DNA of 36,664 nucleotides from Deinococcus roseus (GTDB lineage Bacteria > Deinococcota > Deinococci > Deinococcales > Deinococcaceae). Under the pieces are notes generated by a model, which saw only the letters and a list, made by a program, of their open reading frames with translations, was not told the origin of the DNA and did no database searches. The position numbers and the translations under genes were made by a program. The stretch is from contig NZ_BMOD01000037.1 in assembly GCF_014646895.1 (NCBI RefSeq), forward strand, positions 1 through 36,664, in the 5' to 3' direction. Shown piece by piece: positions 1 through 7,266 of this stretch. Numbering within the stretch: the first letter of the stretch is position 1; each line of letters starts with the position of its first letter.

Positions 1-2
1 GT

Positions 3-44
3 CACCTGTCCCCTGTGGATTTTGAGAATCGGCAGTCAGGATAA
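3..44 (+). pseudogene. C-terminal tip of an IS3-family transposase (OrfB), cut by the window edge
   Basis: Reading from base 3, fourteen codons give HLSPVDFENRQSG and a TAA stop. This resembles the usual C-terminal signature of IS3-family OrfB transposases (a hydrophobic residue followed by S-P-hydrophobic-x-F-E). It is therefore read as the end of an insertion sequence lying mostly upstream of the window. The right end of that element should lie between about 45 and 90, just before the recombinase homology resumes. The inverted repeat cannot be proven because the left end is outside the window. Confidence 0.6.
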
Positions 45-58
45 TCCTTCTTCTCCAG

Positions 59-1678
59 GTGTGCAAAAGGGTTGCAAGTTCACTCAGAACCCACCTGCCC
101 ATCGGATATTATTTGTTGAAAGGTCAGGTGGTGCTGGACCCAGATGAACAGGTCCAGCACATGGTCCGGCTGGTCTTCAGAAAATTCAGGGAAATTGGCA
201 CTGTCAGTGGGGTCCTCAAATATCTGGTTTACCATGACCTGCAAATGCCAGTTCGAAGACTTGGCAAAAAGCATGACCAGGAACTGACCTGGCAGAGACC
301 CAATCGGATGACCTTGCTCAACCTCTTACATCACCCCATCTATGCGGGTGCTTACAGTTATGGACGCAAAAAATTAGATCCACGCAGGCAAAAAGCGGGA
401 CGACCTTACACGGGACAGGTGGTGCAAGAGCGCTCCAATTGGCATGCTTTTATTCCAGATCATTTTCCGAGCTATATCACCTGGGACGAGTATTTGCACC
501 ATCAGGAACAGCTTCACGAAAATCAGATGCGTCGTTTCACCAAGGGCGCACCCAGGGCTGGTACCGCTTTGCTTTCAGGACTGGTGTTCTGTGGAAAGTG
601 TGGTCAGCGAATGCAATCCCACTACAACCAAAAATGCTTTTCCTACGGTTGTAGCCGCCTGAACATGGACTATGCCGAGCCGGTGTGCCAATTCTGCGTG
701 GGGCAGCCCATTGATCGCTGGGTGGTCGAACAGGTGCTGGAAGCCTTAAAACCCGCCAGTCTGGAGGTTTCTCTGACCACCTTGCAACATTTAGAGCGGG
801 ATCGCAAGGACCTGGAGAAACTGTGGCAGCAACGTCTGGAACGGGCTCACTTCGAAGCAGAACGTTGTAGAAGGCAATATGACCGGGTGGAGCCTGAGAA
901 CCGCCTGGTGGCCCGTACTCTGGAACGGGAGTGGGAAGAAAAGCTAACTGCAGAACAGAAATTAAAGGAGGAATACCACCGTTTTCAGGCTGCACAACCC
1001 AGAGTGCTGAGTTCTGAGGACCTTCAGCGCATTCGAGACCTCAGTCAGGACATTCCGCAATTGTGGTTTTCTACCACCACCACAGATCTGGAACGCAAAG
1101 CCATTCTGAGACAGGTGGTTCAGAAAGTCACCGTGGAAGTCCAGCAGAAATCAGAGCAGGTCCGCGTGGATATCCAATGGGTGGGGGGTTTGGTAACGTC
1201 TGGGACAACCATTAAGCCTGTTGCAAAACTGGAACAGCTGAGCTATTACCCAGACCTGATGAAGTTAGTGAAAGCACATGTTGAGCAAGGCACTTTGGTG
1301 AAAGACCTGGTCAATGTGCTCAATGAGACGGATTTTCGACCTCCCAAAAGGATTCGGATGTGGAATATCACAGCTGTCCGAAGCCTGATTCGACGTGCCC
1401 AAAAAGTAGGGGGAACACAGCAGAGCCTGCCAGTTCCTTTGGGTCACTGGTGGAGACTCAAAGATCTGGCTTCCTGGCTGGGCATGCCGGGAATCACCTT
1501 GCATCGCTGGGTCACCATGGAGCAAGTCCTGGCGAAGAGAAATGAAAAAGGCAAGTGGCTAGTGTGGGCAGACGAAACAGAAGTGCTGCGTCTGAGGAAA
1601 ATCCGTCAGACCCCCAGAAGTGAAGTCAATCGTAACAAGTGGCTGGAACAGTTCACCAGCAAAAAGCCTTCAGGTTGA
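59..1678 (+). pseudogene. Large serine recombinase, C-terminal remnant lacking the catalytic domain
   Basis: The protein starts directly in the 'recombinase' domain of large serine recombinases: PIGYYLLKGQVVLDPDE around residues 14-30, matching the family pattern PxGY...L.ID..E. A zinc beta-ribbon follows (CGKCG near residue 178 and a second Cys pair near 198-213), then a charged coiled coil (about 240-310). The C-terminus (about 465-520) resembles a MerR/excisionase-like helix-turn-helix (WRLKDLASWLGMPGITLHRW). The roughly 150-residue resolvase domain with the nucleophilic serine is absent. Upstream lies an IS3 end, and the frame closes with a stop at 23-25, so an insertion has separated the halves. 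The GTG at 59 is only the first in-frame start and probably lies within the IS end. The remnant cannot catalyse recombination by itself, though it might still bind DNA if expressed. Confidence 0.85.
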
Positions 1679-1735
1679 AAGGATAAAATGACCTCATCAG
1701 GAGTGATTTCAGAAAGGATGTGGTTTTAATGGGCC

Positions 1736-2429
1736 TCAAGGATGAGGGATCTCCTCTCGGAATCTGGCATTAAAACTTTCCGTTTTGCCATTCTGCCAGG
1801 GTTTCCCAGGCTCAATGTATCTGGTCCCTACGCCCAGCAGGCCGAGAAAAATCCTCAACTCAGAAGCAATGAACTCGCTGCCATTGTCCGATCTCAGGAA
1901 GTCAGGAGCGCCACGGGTCTGGATCACCGACCTGAGGACCTCCTGCACATCGATGGATCTGAAGTTAGCTTTCACCGTCAGGGAGAGACATTCCCTGGTG
2001 AATTCATCGATCAGGACCAGGAATTTCAGGGTTTCACCTCGCACAGTACGGTCGAAAATGAAGTCGTACGACCACACCTCATTGGGCTGAGTGGCAGCTT
2101 CAGGCAGGGTTGCTCCAGTGCGGATCTTGCGTGGGGAGACCTTCTGAGAGCGAAGAAAACCTAGCTCCCTCCAGACACGCTGGACTTTCTTCTTATTGAT
2201 CACCATCCCTTCTCTGAGCAGCACCTGGTGCATTCTCCGATAGCCATAGACCGGGTAAAGCTCGGCAAGTTCCCTCAGACGCTTCTCCAGCACCTCGTCT
2301 CTGACCTTGCGGCTCTGGTAGCGCAGCATCGAGCGGTGAAGGTTCAAGAGACGGGCTGAGCGACGCTCACTGAGGCCTTCTGCGACCAGCAGTTGTGCCG
2401 CTTTCCGCTGGTCGGCTACCGTCACCACT
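1736..2429 (-). pseudogene. IS3-family transposase OrfB, truncated at the C-terminus
   Basis: This is the DDE integrase part of an IS3-family transposase. It shows HTH-like ERRSARLLNLHRSMLRYQSR near the N-terminus, then YPVYGYRRMH, and all three catalytic acidic residues in context: WSYDFI, RSDNGSEF and GKTESFNARF. The normal family sequence runs another 40-50 residues (ending in a SP-hydrophobic-F-E motif), but here it breaks off after NARFREE and terminates a few codons later, near base 1740. The breakpoint is therefore near 1755. OrfB lies in the -1 frame relative to orfA and would be made by frameshifting. Loss of the C-terminus and of the terminal repeat makes the element probably immobile. 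Confidence 0.85.
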
Positions 2430-2691
2430 TTTTTTTCAGCACCTCTTTGATCGCAGAGTTCTCCAAGGTGAGCTGGCCGACCAGCTTCAGTAAACGGGCA
2501 TTTTCCTGTTCCAGCTGCTTTAAACGCTTGAGTTCGGCAGTATTGGTGCCCTGGTATTTGGCTTTGAGGTTGTAGTAGGTGGCTTCGCTGATGTTGTACT
2601 TGCGACACAGCTCTGCGGTGTTCAGCTCGCTTTTTTCGCCTTCCTTGAGGAGGTCTACGATCTGTTCGTCGGTCAACTTGCGTTTCGCCAT
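2422..2691 (-). CDS. IS3-family transposase OrfA (helix-turn-helix subunit)
   Basis: An 89-residue protein with an N-terminal helix-turn-helix (LTDEQIVDLLKEGEKSE...ELCRKYNISEATYYNLKAKY) and a C-terminal leucine-zipper-like coil (ELKRLKQLEQENARLLKLVG). This is the standard architecture of IS3 OrfA proteins, which bind the inverted repeats and are fused to OrfB by -1 frameshifting. The reading frame is intact. Only nine bases separate its ATG from the left end of the plus-strand element (2701), so its own inverted repeat and most of its leader are missing. Insertion of the neighbouring element probably removed them. Confidence 0.88.
   Translation of the reverse strand: MAKRKLTDEQIVDLLKEGEKSELNTAELCRKYNISEATYYNLKAKYQGTNTAELKRLKQLEQENARLLKLVGQLTLENSAIKEVLKKKW
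2428..2436 (-). promoter_or_regulatory. Programmed -1 frameshift site of the minus-strand IS3 element
   Basis: On the minus strand, eight A residues followed by G lie at the end of orfA (CTG AAA AAA AAG TGG TGA). Slipping back one base enters the orfB frame (K-V-V-T-V-A-D-Q), which stays open. The A-run position and the frame relation (-1) match the usual IS3-family production of the OrfAB fusion transposase. Confidence 0.7.
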
Positions 2692-2700
2692 AAGTCATTC

Positions 2701-2725
2701 GGTAATGCGGCAAGAAAGACTTCCA
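2701..2725 (+). repeat. Left terminal inverted repeat of the plus-strand IS3 element
   Basis: GGTAATGCGGCAAGAAAGAC and the next five bases match the reverse complement of 6212-6236 at 21 of 25 positions, with a shared core TGCGGCAA. It lies about 55 bases upstream of orfA, as expected for an IS3 left end. Confidence 0.8.
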
Positions 2726-2780
2726 AAAATGGCCTAACCTGAAGAGAAATCGACAGGAAATGCATACTGGAGGCACTTTC

Positions 2781-2912
2781 ATGGGGAAACAACGCAAAAA
2801 CTGGCCCGCAGACCTCAAACAGACCATCGTGCTCGAAGTTCTCAAAGGCGAAGAATCCGTAGCCAGCATTGCCCGGCGATATGAAGCCAGCGAGGCGCTA
2901 TTGTACAAGTGG
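2781..2912 (+). CDS. IS3-family transposase OrfA, exon 1 (first 44 residues)
   Basis: An ATG at 2781, preceded by GGAGG nine bases upstream, opens a helix-turn-helix protein: MGKQRKNWPADLKQTIVLEV, then GEESVASIARRYEASEALLYKW. The last codon before the intron is TGG (2910-2912). In the genomic frame, translation would run nine more codons into the intron and stop at a TGA near 2935. Only after splicing does the sequence continue with KEQFLQAG, the conserved continuation of this OrfA type (W-K-E-Q-F). It is the N-terminal, IR-binding half of the transposase. Exon 2 is at 5203-5358. Confidence 0.85.
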
Positions 2913-3476
2913 GTGCGACCTGCAAAGGGTCGGTGAGGAATGCCGACGAAAGTCGGACTCTGTGGTATTCAGATGCCCCTACCTGAACATGCCCAAAGGT
3001 AACTGACGGTGTGAAGCTTCAGGGACAACGTTCTGACCACAGCCAGCCCAGGTGCTGTGGTAGACCAGGGGGAGCTAGAGAAGGCTGAACGTAAGTGAAT
3101 CACCGTTTGTACGGCTCGTAAAGATTGGCTGGCGAAAAGGGCTGATACGCCAGAACCAAAACGGTATGCAGGAAGGATTGCACGGTCCATTTACGGGCAA
3201 CAATACCCAAACTCCTGCCGGGTCAGAGGTGGCAGCCTCCCTCTAACGTTTGAGTCCTCTCCGATCAACAGGGTAAACCCCATGCACTCCACGAAAGTGG
3301 TCCGCTAACTGTAAAGAAAGCTCATGGTGCAGGGGGCAAAGGAGGTCAGAAAAAGCGAATGCCAGACTGTAATCGACTGGATAGGGCCATGCCCGACCCG
3401 AAAGGGTGCTGACTTCTGACTGGTCTTCTACGGAATTGAACTTCTCAATCGCCCCCACTGAAGGAGACGTTAGACA

Positions 3477-5129
3477 ATGCTTGTCATTGAACAGACCGAC
3501 AGACCAGACATCCTGTGGCAGAACATCAATTGGACTGCCACGGAACAGACGGTAAGGCGCATTCAGGAAAGGATTTTCCGGGCAACTCAGCAAAAGGAGT
3601 GGCGGCAGGTTAAGAACCTGCAAAAACTCCTGATCCGTTCCACTTCAGCCCATCTGCTCGCCATCCGCAAGGTGACCCAGGAAAACCCTGGAAAACGCAC
3701 CCCAGGAATCGACGGAAAGGTGGCTGATACACCAGAAGCACGGCAAGAACTGCTGGAATCAGGTTTGTCCTTCAAGGCATACCGTCCTCTCCCTGTGAAA
3801 CGGGTGTTGATTCCCAAGCCGGGGGGCAAAACCCGGCCTCTGGGCATTCCCACCGTCAAAGACCGGGTGATGCAAACCCTGGTGAAACTTGCCCTGGAGC
3901 CTGAATGGGAAAGCCAATTCGAGGCCAACTCCTACGGCTTTAGACCCGGGCGAAACACCATGGATGCCATCACCCAGCTCCACATCACGCTAAACGGCAA
4001 AGGTTGCAGTGAATGGATCCTGGACGCGGACATTCGAAGCTGCTTCGACCAGATCGACCATCAGGCCATTTTGGACCGGGTCCCGGTGTTTAAAACGGTC
4101 ATTTTCAGGTGGTTGAAAGCAGGGGTGATCGAATGGGGCCAAAAAGTGGAGTCCGAACAGGGCACTCCACAAGGCGGTCCCCTATCACCCTTGCTGGCCA
4201 ACATAGCCCTGCATGGCATGGAAGCCCTGTTCGGAGCAGAACACCCCTCTGGAATCAACATTTCTCCTGCCAGACGAAGCGGACTGAACAAAGGGATCTC
4301 TGTGACACGGTTTGCCGACGATTTTATTGTGACCGCACCCTCCAAAGAACGCATCGAGGACTATGTGATGCCCAAGTTGCAGGCTTTCTTGAAAGAAAGA
4401 GGTCTGGAATTCAGTGAAGCCAAAACCCGCATTACCCATGTGGATGAGGGTTTTAACTTTCTGGGTTTCACCATCCGGCGCTTCAAAAGGGCAGTGCTGA
4501 CCTACCCTCAAAAGGAAAAGGTCAAACAATACGTCAGCAACATCAGGTCCCATCTCAAGAACAACAAACAGGCTAGGACCGAAAAGATCATCCGTAAGCT
4601 AAATTTGATGATTCGGGGATGGATCAACTATTACCGGTTCAGTGCAGCAAAGTCGACCTTTAACAAATTGGACTACCTGATGTGGTTGATGCTGTGGAGG
4701 TGGGCGAAACGCCGCCACCCCAAGAAATCGGGGCGGTGGGTGCGAAAACGCTACTTCACCCAGCATTGGACGTTTCACGAAGGGGACATGATGCTGCAAA
4801 GACATACTAAAGTGCCAGTCACCCGGTATGTCAAAGTACAGGGCAAGGCCAGCCCTTTGAATCCAGGTCTTCGCAGTTATTGGAAGAACCGAAGATACAA
4901 AGGGGAAATGGCAGATCTACGTCGTTCCAGTCACAGAATCCTCTTCAGCAGGCAGCAAGGGAAATGTGCATTGTGTCAGGCGGCTCTCGAAGCCAGCGTG
5001 ATGCACAATCACCATGTGCTTGCAAAAGTTGTGGGAGGAAGTGACGGACTGGAAAACCGTGTGTTGGTGCATCCCTGGTGTCATCAGGCATGGCATCAAC
5101 GGGTGGGATACCTGAGGAAGAAGGCTTGA
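3477..5129 (+). CDS. ltrA: Group II intron reverse transcriptase/maturase with HNH endonuclease
   Basis: A 550-residue intron-encoded protein. Residues about 70-130 carry the RT0-RT2 signature (GKRTPGIDGK, YRPLPVKRVLIPKPGGKTRP). Then come SYGFRPGRN (152-160), LDADIRSCFDQI (182-193), the GTPQGGPLSPLLANI block (229-243) and the catalytic FADD motif (279-282, equivalent to YADD). LGFTIRRF and the maturase X domain (IRGWINYYRFSA, about 377-390) follow. The C-terminus is an HNH endonuclease with two Cys pairs (CALC near 497 and a C-x-x-x-W-H end) around HNHHV. It promotes intron splicing and mobility. The ATG at 3477 has AAGGAG upstream. The stop codon overlaps the first bases of domain V, so the gene fills the domain IV position. 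Full length, no defects seen. Confidence 0.95.
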   Translation: MLVIEQTDRPDILWQNINWTATEQTVRRIQERIFRATQQKEWRQVKNLQKLLIRSTSAHLLAIRKVTQENPGKRTPGIDGKVADTPEARQELLESGLSFKAYRPLPVKRVLIPKPGGKTRPLGIPTVKDRVMQTLVKLALEPEWESQFEANSYGFRPGRNTMDAITQLHITLNGKGCSEWILDADIRSCFDQIDHQAILDRVPVFKTVIFRWLKAGVIEWGQKVESEQGTPQGGPLSPLLANIALHGMEALFGAEHPSGINISPARRSGLNKGISVTRFADDFIVTAPSKERIEDYVMPKLQAFLKERGLEFSEAKTRITHVDEGFNFLGFTIRRFKRAVLTYPQKEKVKQYVSNIRSHLKNNKQARTEKIIRKLNLMIRGWINYYRFSAAKSTFNKLDYLMWLMLWRWAKRRHPKKSGRWVRKRYFTQHWTFHEGDMMLQRHTKVPVTRYVKVQGKASPLNPGLRSYWKNRRYKGEMADLRRSSHRILFSRQQGKCALCQAALEASVMHNHHVLAKVVGGSDGLENRVLVHPWCHQAWHQRVGYLRKKA

Positions 5130-5161
5130 GCCGCTTGTGGGGAAACTCACACGAGTGGTTC
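5128..5161 (+). ncRNA. Group II intron domain V (catalytic hairpin)
   Basis: A 34-base hairpin beginning GAGCCG and ending GGTTC, with a GGGGAAACTC apical part, matches the size and layout of group II domain V. Its first two bases overlap the maturase stop codon. The next segment (5162-5202) forms a domain VI-like stem around a GCAA loop (GGTCCC-GCAA-GGGACC). A TGA on the 3' side could supply the branch-point adenosine, eight to ten bases from the splice site. Confidence 0.88.
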
Positions 5162-5202
5162 TGAGGGGGGAAAGGTCCCGCAAGGGACCTGACCTACCCG
5201 AC

Positions 5203-5358
5203 AAGGAACAATTTCTGCAGGCTGGACTGGGCGCCCTGTCAGGCAACAAAAATGAAACGCCGAGTGCAGCTTTGCAGAATGAGAATGACCGCCTGAAACG
5301 CTTGCTGGCCGAGAAAGAACTGGAACTGGATATTGCAAAAAAGGCGCGAGGTCGCTAG
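5203..5358 (+). CDS. IS3-family transposase OrfA, exon 2 (residues 45-95)
   Basis: After the intron the frame continues KEQFLQAGLGALSG and then a leucine-zipper coil (LQNENDRLKRLLAEKELELD), ending ARGR-stop at 5358. The coil is the dimerisation part of IS3 OrfA. Joined to exon 1 it gives a 95-residue protein of normal family length. The end of the exon contains the frameshift signal that leads into orfB. Confidence 0.85.
   Translation, partial: KEQFLQAGLGALSGNKNETPSAALQNENDRLKRLLAEKELELDIAKKARGR
5337..5343 (+). promoter_or_regulatory. A-AAA-AAG slippery heptamer for OrfAB fusion
   Basis: GCA AAA AAG near the end of orfA contains the classical A-AAA-AAG heptamer. A -1 slip reads K-G-A-R-S-L-D-V into the open orfB frame and bypasses the TAG at 5356. 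This is the standard IS3-family arrangement for making the active transposase. Confidence 0.75.
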
Positions 5359-5360
5359 AC

Positions 5361-6215
5361 GTGGGGGAGCTGGCGGTCCTGTATCAGAATTACCCCACCG
5401 TCACCTTGCGGCATTTTGCCCGCCTGGCAGGGGTGGCCTATCATCGGCTGCGGGATTTCTTGCGTGGCGAACGTCAACGCCAAGCCCGTCAACAGAAAAA
5501 GATCGAAGCTCAAAGTCATGTTCTCCAACTGGTGGGGCAGCACCCCACCTTCGGGTACCGCAAACTATACCAGCAAGCGGTGAAAATGGGCTCAAAGGTG
5601 GGTGAACATTGGATTCGACACTATCTCAGACAGCAAAAGTTAAATCCTGCTCCTCACCGGAAACGCCGCAAACCCAAAGTGGAAACCTTACCGGAGAGCA
5701 AGTGGCCACAGGGACGTAGGGTGCAGATCGATGCCACGATGATCCAACTCCCTCAGGACGGTAAAGTTTGGGTCTATCAGGTCCTGGACGTTAAAACACG
5801 TTTGTGCCTTGCTTCAATGGCCTTTCCTCAGCTGTCCAGCTTCAATGCCTTGCAAAGCCTCAAGGCTGGGATCAGTGAGCTAAAGAAGTACGTGTCAGAC
5901 AACACGTTTCTGATTCAGAGTGATGGTGGCTCGGACTTCACCAGTGCCCCCTTTCAGGCCCATTGCAAGGAGATCGGTGATTGGACACGTTGTCGGACCT
6001 CGCAGAAGGGTGGGATGGGCATTCTGGAGCGTCTCAATCGCACGTTGAAGTACGAAATGGTGTTTCGTCATGACCCTCAGAATTTAGCAGAGCTGAAAGC
6101 CCTGTTGCAGAAATTTCAGTTGTGGTACAACACGGAGCGGCTTCATGCGTCCCTGGAGTATCAAACTCCGCTGCAGGTGGCGGCACAAGAGGGTAAAATT
6201 CTCTTATCGGCTTGA
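5361..6215 (+). CDS. IS3-family transposase OrfB (DDE integrase domain)
   Basis: A 284-residue integrase-fold protein. An N-terminal HTH_21-type segment (LVGQHPTFGYRKLYQ) is followed by the catalytic triad in context: VQIDATM (first D), QSDGGSDF (second D) and GILERLNRTLKYE (E). The C-terminus (LWYNTERLHASLEYQTPLQV) is the typical end of the family. The open frame extends upstream to the slippery site, so the main product is probably the OrfAB frameshift fusion. The GTG at 5361 is only a possible internal start. The stop codon lies inside the right inverted repeat. No defect is seen, so the element could be functional if its intron is spliced. Confidence 0.93.
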   Translation: MGELAVLYQNYPTVTLRHFARLAGVAYHRLRDFLRGERQRQARQQKKIEAQSHVLQLVGQHPTFGYRKLYQQAVKMGSKVGEHWIRHYLRQQKLNPAPHRKRRKPKVETLPESKWPQGRRVQIDATMIQLPQDGKVWVYQVLDVKTRLCLASMAFPQLSSFNALQSLKAGISELKKYVSDNTFLIQSDGGSDFTSAPFQAHCKEIGDWTRCRTSQKGGMGILERLNRTLKYEMVFRHDPQNLAELKALLQKFQLWYNTERLHASLEYQTPLQVAAQEGKILLSA

Positions 6216-6236
6216 AGCCTTTTTTGCCGCACTACC
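6212..6236 (-). repeat. Right terminal inverted repeat of the plus-strand IS3 element
   Basis: The reverse complement of this stretch begins GGTAGTGCGGCAAAAAAGGC and pairs with 2701-2725 with four mismatches. It contains the orfB stop codon, which is common for compact IS3 elements. Confidence 0.8.
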
Positions 6237-6237
6237 A

Positions 6238-6420
6238 TCCATCAGGTTCTGGACGTCAAAACCCGCTTGTGCCTGGCCACATTGGCTTTTCCAAAGCTGT
6301 CCGGCGGGAAGGCTTTACAGGGCCTCCAGGCAGGAATCAATGAGCCAAAGAAGTACGTATCGGTCAATTTCTGATCCAAAGTGATGGTGGGTCAGCCTTC
6401 ACCCGTGCCCCTTGCCGGAC
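6238..6420 (+). pseudogene. Decayed fragment of a second IS3 orfB, related to 5361-6215
   Basis: Bases from 6238 onward align without long gaps to the interior of the intact orfB from about 5773 to 5955. Shared runs include CTGGACGT-AAAAC-CG-TTGTGCC, AAGAAGTACGT and GTGATGGTGG-TC. Small deletions (for example around 6365) break the frame. It encodes part of the catalytic core between the first and second catalytic aspartates (VLDVKTRLCLA and FLIQSDGGS in the intact copy). It is a relic of an older copy, into which or beside which the complete element landed. Confidence 0.85.
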
Positions 6421-6522
6421 TCAAAGTAGAGCTAAAGTTAGCCTGGCAAAGGGTGAAGCGGTTACCCCTCCTCAACCTGGTCTTTTCTGGGGTCTGGCCC
6501 AGGACTGTGTCACAGAAGGCAG

Positions 6523-7086
6523 TCAAGACGAATTTGAAGCAGACATGTGTTGCCAGATGGTGCGCAATTCTCCCTGGATTTCATGCCAGCCGTCTCCAGG
6601 CTGAAGATCCTCTGCAGTCACCACCACATCCAACCATTCAATGGGGTGGTTGGCTCCCACCTCAATGGCCCCCTGGACCCATTCCGACAATGCTTCAGGA
6701 ATCCATGCCAGCAGAAGTCGAGCCTCTGGCAGTTGAGAGAGAAATGCAAACCAGGTGTCCCAGGGGGGCAGATAGTTGTCATCGATGACGCCTTTCGATG
6801 CAGATGCGCCTTCACCCATGGCCAATTCCAGTCGTCCCTGAAAACACAAGATTCTTCCTGAAGCCTGTTGTAGGAGAAGACCTTTTAACAAAGCACTTCG
6901 CTGATCAATCAGGTTTTGAATCCAGTCTGGATGCAGTTCTCCCCAGCCCCATCTATGGGGATAATCTGGAGGTCGAAGTTCAGCAGAACGCAGGAAGGAG
7001 TCCGGATGATTCAGGTCAATGCGAGCCTGACACCACAATTGAGCTTCCTGTAGGGCGCGTTGATGGGCTTCCCAGGGCGTGGTCAT
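6523..7086 (-). CDS. Hypothetical protein, 187 residues, downstream of a J-domain protein
   Basis: I do not recognise a named family. It is a soluble, acidic, Trp-rich protein with no signal peptide or membrane segment. It has an N-terminal region of polar helices (EAHQRALQEAQLWCQARID), a central beta-rich stretch (GRILCFQGRLELAMGEGASA), a striking DDNYLPPWDTWFAFL motif (about residues 102-116) and a hydrophobic LLLAWIPEALSEWVQGAIEV segment. The amphipathic, evenly distributed composition supports a real gene. The ATG has only a weak GAGG directly in front. It probably forms a minus-strand operon with the J-domain gene and the small ORF upstream. Its 3' end borders transposon debris but looks complete. 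Confidence 0.6.
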   Translation of the reverse strand: MTTPWEAHQRALQEAQLWCQARIDLNHPDSFLRSAELRPPDYPHRWGWGELHPDWIQNLIDQRSALLKGLLLQQASGRILCFQGRLELAMGEGASASKGVIDDNYLPPWDTWFAFLSQLPEARLLLAWIPEALSEWVQGAIEVGANHPIEWLDVVVTAEDLQPGDGWHEIQGELRTIWQHMSASNSS

Positions 7087-7161
7087 GCCTCAGTGTAAGA
7101 CGACCTGGCTGCCAGTTTCAGGTGAGGTCTTTTTGCGCAGGTCACTAAGATCAATCGCTGT

Positions 7162-7251
7162 TCAGAGCAGTTGCAGGCGCAGCACCACCACCACAAGCCC
7201 CACACCCAGAAACCACAGGAAGGGGTGCAGGCCTTCATCGTCGAGCAGCAC
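7162..7251 (-). CDS. Possible 29-residue single-pass membrane peptide
   Basis: Directly after the J-domain gene stop, an AAGGA ribosome-binding-like sequence precedes a GTG start. The ORF encodes VLLDDEGLHPFLWFLGVGLV and then VVVLRLQLL. That is a short acidic head, one hydrophobic helix of about 17 residues and a basic tail, typical of small membrane proteins. The start lies 15 bases past the upstream stop in the same frame, so translational coupling or readthrough is possible. Its length makes it uncertain. No family is recognised. Confidence 0.35.
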   Translation of the reverse strand: MLLDDEGLHPFLWFLGVGLVVVVLRLQLL

Positions 7252-7266
7252 ATTCCAGTGGTCCTT

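Larger units (their letters stand above)
2913..5202 (+). mobile_element. Group II intron (ribozyme retroelement) in IS3 orfA
   Basis: The 5' end GTGCG at 2913 matches the group II GUGYG boundary. The 3' end ...CCGAC at 5202 follows a recognisable domain V and a domain VI-like hairpin. About 560 bases of structured leader (domains I-IV) precede the intron-encoded protein. Splicing from 2912 to 5203 joins TGG to AAG and restores an uninterrupted 95-residue OrfA, which fixes both boundaries independently of the RNA motifs. Group II introns excise as lariats and retrohome through target-primed reverse transcription. All parts needed for this (ribozyme ends, reverse transcriptase, maturase, HNH) appear intact, so the intron may be active. 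Confidence 0.92.
2701..6237 (+). mobile_element. IS3-family insertion sequence interrupted by a group II intron
   Basis: The element is bounded by imperfect inverted repeats (2701-2725 and 6212-6236, 21 of 25 positions matching). It encodes orfA (split by the intron) and orfB in the -1 frame, with an A-AAA-AAG slippery site. Without the 2290-base intron it would be about 1.25 kb, the normal size for the family. It inserted next to orfA of the minus-strand element on the left, and inside a decayed copy of a related orfB on the right. No clear target duplication is visible, so a rearrangement after insertion is possible. Confidence 0.85.

Noticed and set aside
2430..2908. N-terminal part of the long minus-strand frame containing OrfB
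   Set aside because: It crosses the orfA region and the neighbouring element in antisense; OrfB is reached by frameshifting from orfA instead.
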